Shown here one piece after another: positions 59,031 to 64,000 of a DNA stretch of 64,000 nt. A program made the translations under genes and the position numbers. Location of the stretch: NCBI GenBank assembly GCA_900491605.1, contig UESW01001690.1, positions 1 to 64,000 on the forward strand, written 5' to 3'. The stretch's first letter is position 1, and the number at the start of each line of letters is the position of its first letter. Origin of the DNA: Calamus simplicifolius (taxonomy: Eukaryota > Streptophyta > Magnoliopsida > Arecales > Arecaceae). Below the pieces are notes generated by a model, which searched no databases, had not been told where the DNA came from, and saw only the letters and a list, made by a program, of their open reading frames with translations.

Positions 59031-59215
59031 TTTTTTTTTTTTTTGATACAAACGAAAATCACATCACTCTAGGATGACTCAATTTCACACTATCAGAATA
59101 CAAAAGTAAGTTCAAACCAGAAGGACACCAATCACCAGACTTTCAGTACCAGAATTCAGAATGATCAGCCACTCTAGTGACGATTTAGTCAATCGAATAG
59201 GACTACCTTTTCAAA
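59031..59215 (-). mobile_element. LINE tail, minus strand
   Basis: A T-run at 59031-59044 followed by GATACAAACGAAAATCACAT is the inverse of a LINE 3' end of the same type (TTTGTATCAAAA). The minus-strand reading just before it (SDSVKLSHPRVM) matches the C-terminus SDLSGLTRARLV of the full-length LINE. Confidence 0.65.
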
Positions 59216-59218
59216 AGA

Positions 59219-61940
59219 AGGCTGTTGAATTGGTTAAAAGGCGAGTTCTTTAGAGCCGCTGCTGTTTCTTTCTATGAAATTTTAGTCAAGGAGTCTCGCA
59301 TTACAAATTACGCGTACAGCGCCGCAGTGGTGAAAACGTTGGCTCAAGGATTCAAACCAGAAGACTTACCAATGGAGTTTCAAAGGCTAACAAGATTAAT
59401 ACGGGGTTAGTCAAGAAATTAGAGCAATGAAAGAGGAGTTTAATTTAAGTTAGAGATTAATATATGTATATTTGGAATTCTATGTATGTTGTTTAACTTA
59501 GGTTGTATTATTTCTTTATTGTACGTAGTGTGTAACAGATCATCCTATATAGCCTATAAAGTATGGCTAATTGACCATGTGTGATGAAGTATATGGTGAG
59601 TGTTGCAGGACTTTTGATTATTTGAGTTGATTTGTGTGCGTTGACTTGGTGAGGACCCATGTTTGATAGCATAAAAATTAGAGTATCCTAATTAAGTTAA
59701 TCCAATATTCGGGGGTCAGTATCTTTGAGAGATTACCAGCAATAAAGACTATAAAGTTAGAAATTTTTTTGGCCCTCATTTTTTTGTATTTGGTTATAAG
59801 AAAGAGAGACAAAAAAATTATAATGAGCCCACTTTTTTTTTCCTTTATATCGAAAAATAAATACCATATAAGAGATGTATTTATCTTCCTACACTCTTTT
59901 TTTCCTCACATCAAAAAAAAAAAAAAAAATTGGTATCAAAAGACCTAAACTATCTCTCAATATTTTTTATTTTTTAAATATTTTTTATTTTCTTTCACCA
60001 AAATATAAATACCAAAGTTTTTGTACTTTTTTTCTCTACCAAAAACATGTTTGGCATCAAAGGATTTAAATTATCTGTCAATATTATTTTTATTTTCCTT
60101 CCATGTCTTCCTAATAACAATTCTCATTCAATCTTTGATATTATAATCAAATTAATATATTTTCATGCAAAATTACCTTCAATCAAATGCAGAAAAGTAC
60201 TTTTAGAGCTATTTTTGCATATAATTTTTTTTCCAATTAAACATAGTAAAATGTATTTTCTTCTATAATTCTTTTTTTTAAATGAGTCTTTGAAAATATT
60301 TTCTAAAAAATTACTAAACAAGATATTAAATATCAAAAGAAAAAGAATTCAAGAATCATCAAAAAAAAATTAAAAAAAAAAGGATACAAAGACTATGTTC
60401 CTACTCTACCAAAGGTTAGGTAAGGTAATGCAATATTTAAGAAGGTTGCTGAAGCAACTTTTAGCAAGCTAGCTTAAGACATCCTCAACACCACTTACAA
60501 AGGAGTTTGAAGTAGTTATATGAAGAAGAATAGGGATAGTAAAGAAAATAATCCTTATCTACATTCTTTACCCATATATATAGAATTTTTTTCGTCGCCA
60601 TTCTCACCCTATATGATAAATTCCTATTCCTAACCTCGACCCACTCCTAATTACCTATATAATTTTTTGGTAAACTTATAAATTAATAATATAATTAAAA
60701 AATTCTTTATCAAGTATATTAACAAATTTAATATTTGTCTTTTAAATTTATACTTATCAATAAAATAATTAAAATTTTAAATTAAATGAAGAACTAAATA
60801 TCATCTAAATATGCAAGGATGCTGTACTATTTAAGTACAAGACTAATAAAGTAGGGCAGAGTGGGACATGAATATATTTGTTTCCATTCTTATTCCATCT
60901 TTACGAAAGATGGAGAATCTCTATTGTGAATATGAATAAGCCATGATAAAATGAGTCCTTATTTTATAGGATGACATTATCATCTTTATAAAGGAAGCAA
61001 ATATCTTTGATTATTTTTTCTGATCACTTATGATCGTGAATAATACGAAGACATATCAGGAAAGAATAAAAGATGTTCATGTCATCGAGAAGGTGCTTTG
61101 GTCTCTCCCATCCCTAAAGCTGAGGAGGATATTGTGGTGGAGTCCAAAGAGATCTAACCATGCATATGGGAGTTAAATGGGAACACTTTAGGTGCATGGG
61201 CAACGGATTCAAAAGAGTGGAGCTGATAGCATATATATAGTGGAGCAAGCACCGCCGTCAAAGTTGACTCTAGGCCAACAAAAGGATGATCGAGGACACC
61301 CTAGTGCATTATATATACTCGTGGCAGTAGTAGAGGCAGGGGGAAAGGAAGTCAGCAAGCCCGGCACTAACATGGGAATCCAACTTCTAGTTTAAATCAT
61401 AGTTGTCAGAATCGGACCGAACTGATCAATTGAACCGGTTGAATTGAGACCCGAAAGTTAAATCGGTCCGATTCTAACATAAAATCGAATGTAAGTGATA
61501 TGGAATAACCCGGTCGATCCATCCTGTTTACCCATGAACTGATCAACCCAATCCTAACCAAATGGGATCGCAGGTTTTATTATCATGTTAATCTTGATTT
61601 TTTATTAAAATAAATTTTTATTAATATAAATATATTTTTATATTAAAATTATTGATGCTGAATCACCAGTATAGTTTTTTTTTTTTTTTTTGTTATGAGA
61701 TCCCCTAATGGAGGAAGAAGAACCCCCTCCCCTTCCTCTTATATCCTTTTTATCCTCCCGTCAGCATTGAGTCACTTTTTTTTTTTTTTACTTTCTTTTG
61801 GTTAGAAAGTCAACGCGTAAGATAAAAGTTAGCTTCAGACGAGAGCGTGCCACGTGGTTATTTATCGATAATTATTAGTAAAGGTATTAAGAAACTTGCT
61901 CCAGAAGCTAAGGATCTTCATGATGATCTCGGTTTTTCCT
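59219..61940. other. Intergenic, AT-rich, no confident gene
   Basis: A short plus-strand frame (59225-59410, MNWLKGEFFRAAAVSFYEIL ...) looks coding-like, but I cannot assign it. The region 61405-61580 is rich in GAATCGGACCG/CGGTCCGATTC words, forming inverted pairs as in old MITEs. T-runs lie at 61676 and 61780. Confidence 0.4.
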
Positions 61941-61944
61941 AAGG

Positions 61945-63195
61945 GAATGTTAGGGTCAGAGAAGAGTTCTCTGGCCCTAAAACAGGTGCTCAGTATCTCC
62001 TTTATTTGAGCTTTTCGATGGATGGTAATGCTCCAGCGTTTGTCTCATTCGAGTCATTTAAAGCGTCATGATACTTAATGATTCTCGATTTCTATTCAGG
62101 ATACGTAGCTCCTCGCGTTTAGTGCTTTTGATACGAGAATGATTCCGAGATTAGAGGCCACCCAGGACTTGGGGGCCGCCTAGGGCTAGGGGCCGTCCAG
62201 GACCTGGAGACCGTCCAGAACCTGGGGGCCACCTAGGACTGGGGGCCGTCTAGGACCTGGAGGCCGTCCAGGACCTGGGGGCCGCCTAGGACTAGGGGCC
62301 GTCCAGGACTTGGGGGCCGCCTAGGACTAGGAGCCGCCCAGAAGCTGGAGGCCGCCTAGGACCTGGAGGTCGTTCAGGACCTGGGGGCCGCTCAGGACTA
62401 GGGGCCGTCCAGGACTGGGGGCCGCCTAAGACTAGGGGCCGCCCAGAACATGGGGGCCGCCTGGGACTGGGGGCCGTCTAGAACCTGGAGGCCGTCCAGG
62501 ACTTGGGGCCGCCCAGGACTAGGGGTCGTCCAGGACGTGGGGGCCGCCTAGGACTAGGGGCCGCCCAGAAGCTGGGAGCCGCCTAGAACCTGGGGGCCGC
62601 CTAGGACTAGGGGCCGTCCAGGACTTGGGGGCCACCTAGGGCTAGGGGTCGTCCAAGACTTGAAGGTCGCCTAGAACCTGGGGGCCGCCTAGGACTAGGG
62701 GCCGTGCAGGACTTGGGGCCGCCTAGGATTAGGGGCCGCCCAGAAGCTGGGGGCCGCCCAGAACCTGAGGGCCGCCTAGGACTGGGGGCCGTCTAGGACC
62801 TGGAGGCCATCCAGGACTGGGGGCAGCCCAGGACTAGGGGCCGTCCAGGACTTGGGGGCCGCCTAGGATGGGGGCCGTCTAGGACCTGGAGGCCGTCCAG
62901 GACTAGGGGCCGCCCAGGACTTGGGGGCCGCCTAGGACTAAGGGCCGCCCAGAAGCTGGGGGCTGCCTAGAACCTGGGGCCGCCTAGGATAGGGGCCGCC
63001 TAGGGCTAGGGGCCGCCTAGGACCAGGGGCCGCCTGGGACTAGGGCCATCCAGAACCTAGGGGCCGCCTAGGACTAGGGGCCGCCTAGAACTTGGGGGCC
63101 GCCTAGGACCTGAGGGCCGCCTAGGACTAGGGGCCGCCTAGAAGCTGGGGGCCGCCTAGGACCCCGATCTTATTTCCTGTTTACCAACCATATCA
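61945..63195 (-). mobile_element. LTR of a second Tat-like gypsy element, left boundary uncertain
   Basis: The inner edge is placed at CCATATCA (63195), because the following TATGCCCCCTCGCCC is a minus-strand polypurine tract like that of the first element (TGCCCCCACTCCC at 30791). The outer edge may be the TGTTAGGGTC at about 61948, but the partner LTR is outside the window. Most of it is the minisatellite at 62150-63160. Confidence 0.55.
62150..63160. repeat. GC-rich minisatellite, units of about 20 bp
   Basis: About 50 imperfect units alternate between GGGGCCGCCTAGGACTAG and GGGGCCGTCCAGGACTTG types, in contrast to the AT-rich surroundings. The recurrent GGGG runs on the plus strand could allow G-quadruplexes. 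Confidence 0.95.
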
Positions 63196-63431
63196 TATGC
63201 CCCCTCGCCCATGTCCCTTGTACTCAGGTGTGCTGCACATGCGCAAGGGAGAGGGGCGGAAAAGTTTGAATTTCAAATTTCTGGATTCGATAAGTGTCGT
63301 TTCATGAAAAGAAAAAAAAAGGAAAAAGGGGGGGGGCGTGTATCCCTAGGAAGATAGCGTCTTTTCGCCTGTCCGATCCCCCTCGGGGATCGCCATGTGG
63401 CTCTGCGGCGCACGAGGCGTTGCATCCAAAA

Positions 63432-63440
63432 TATAAAAAA
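63432..63440 (+). promoter_or_regulatory. TATA box of the antisense gene in the second gypsy element
   Basis: TATAAAAAA lies about 110 bases upstream of ATG at 63543, on the strand opposite to the inferred gag-pol. Confidence 0.6.
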
Positions 63441-63542
63441 GGGCCTGTCCCCTCTATCCCTTTGCCTTTTATCTTGTAGAGTCTCCCGCGGTCTTACTTC
63501 TCCAAGTCCAGGTTAGTTGACTCCTTCTTCTTTTCTTTTTCC

Positions 63543-64000
63543 ATGGATCCCTCCCAAGATAGGAAAGGTAAAAACCCTATGATCGAGCCTTCCCGTGAAG
63601 AGATTCTTCAGGTGCGTCGCCAGGCCCTCGGAGGGGTGGCCATCCGCAGGGATCAACCTATCGCCCGGCCTGCGCGGCCTGTGTCTAGGTCGTTACCCCG
63701 GTCTCCTAGGGCTTCTTCTTCATCCGCCAGCCATGAGGTAGGGCTCCCGGCAATTACTTCTAAAATGCTGGCCCGGCGAAAGTCGCCTTAATTACAACTT
63801 CCCAAGACCTTAGGAACCTTAGGGCCCAGTTTGGGATTCCCAGCAACATTCGGCTTTCCGCCCCCCTCCCCGAGGATAGGGTTACCCTAACGCAACCAAG
63901 AAAGGTTGCATTGTATGAAGAATTTTTTAAGGGCGGTCTACGATTGCCCTTGCACCCTTTCTTTGTAAACTTGTTAAATAGGTATCACCTCATTCCTGCA
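63543..64000 (+). pseudogene. Antisense gene (Transposase_28-like) of the second gypsy element, start only
   Basis: It opens MDPSQDRKGKNPMIEPSREE with a Ser/Arg/Pro-rich leader. After a shift near 63785 it reads LRNLRAQFGIPSNIRLSAPL, RKVALYEEFFKGGLRLPLHP and NLLNRYHLIPA to the window edge. This aligns with FFYEESLRAGLRFPLHP ... FYNICPTM in the first element's antisense gene. The frame break and the edge prevent a full call. Confidence 0.72.

Noticed and set aside
59225..59410. Short frame MNWLKGEFFRAAAVSFYEIL, with FQKKAVELVKR upstream in another frame
   Set aside because: A cyclin-fold resemblance (TFIIB-like) was considered but the match is too weak to claim.

Overview
The window looks like AT-rich nuclear DNA of a flowering plant. 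Spliced genes have GT-AG introns, there are CACTA, copia, gypsy, TRIM, LINE and MITE elements, and host genes typical of land plants (R2R3-MYB, GPI-anchored lipid-transfer-like protein, NBS-LRR and endo-mannanase fragments). The style of the repeats suggests a large, possibly monocot, genome, but the species cannot be fixed from sequence alone. Most of the window is transposable-element sequence. Only one host gene looks intact, an R2R3-MYB gene at 48055-49531.

Layout. 1-15170 is a three-deep nest on the minus strand. The 5' LTR and gag start of a gypsy element (14171-15170) are interrupted by a copia element (LTR 12650-14170, gag 12116-12649). That copia gag is in turn split by a full-length 12,021-bp CACTA transposon (95-12115, TSD ACA); the far side of the split gag reappears at 1-94. 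The CACTA element carries a decayed TNP2-type transposase (4593-8167) and a tnpA-like Transposase_24 gene (8257-11436). Between its 5' leader exon and the transposase it also holds antisense fragments of two unrelated host genes, an endo-beta-mannanase exon and a CC-NBS-LRR resistance gene.

15171-23274 holds a three-exon lipid-transfer-like gene on the minus strand (19074-20598) whose signal peptide and mature domain are in different frames, several MITE-like elements, and a miniature LTR element (TRIM, 21697-22255). 23275-29275 is a full-length L1-type LINE with a 12-bp TSD. 29876-43651 is a 13.8-kb gypsy element of Tat-like organisation on the minus strand, with both LTRs. Between pol and the 3' LTR it carries two antisense transcription units, each with its own TATA box and poly(A) signal, and long minisatellites built on a TCGGCC/GCCGAG palindrome.

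43652-61940 is mostly gene-poor DNA around the MYB gene, with several 5'-truncated LINE tails that share the 3' end of the full-length LINE, and further MITEs. The right edge (about 61945-64000) enters a second, related gypsy element. Its LTR is largely a GC-rich minisatellite of about 20-bp units, and the same antisense gene family begins just inside the LTR.

How the parts relate: the window records successive invasions rather than a pathway. The MYB product belongs by sequence to the group that includes Arabidopsis MYB20/42/43/85, linked to secondary-wall and phenylpropanoid control. The transposon proteins serve their own elements, nearly all of which are disabled by frameshifts.
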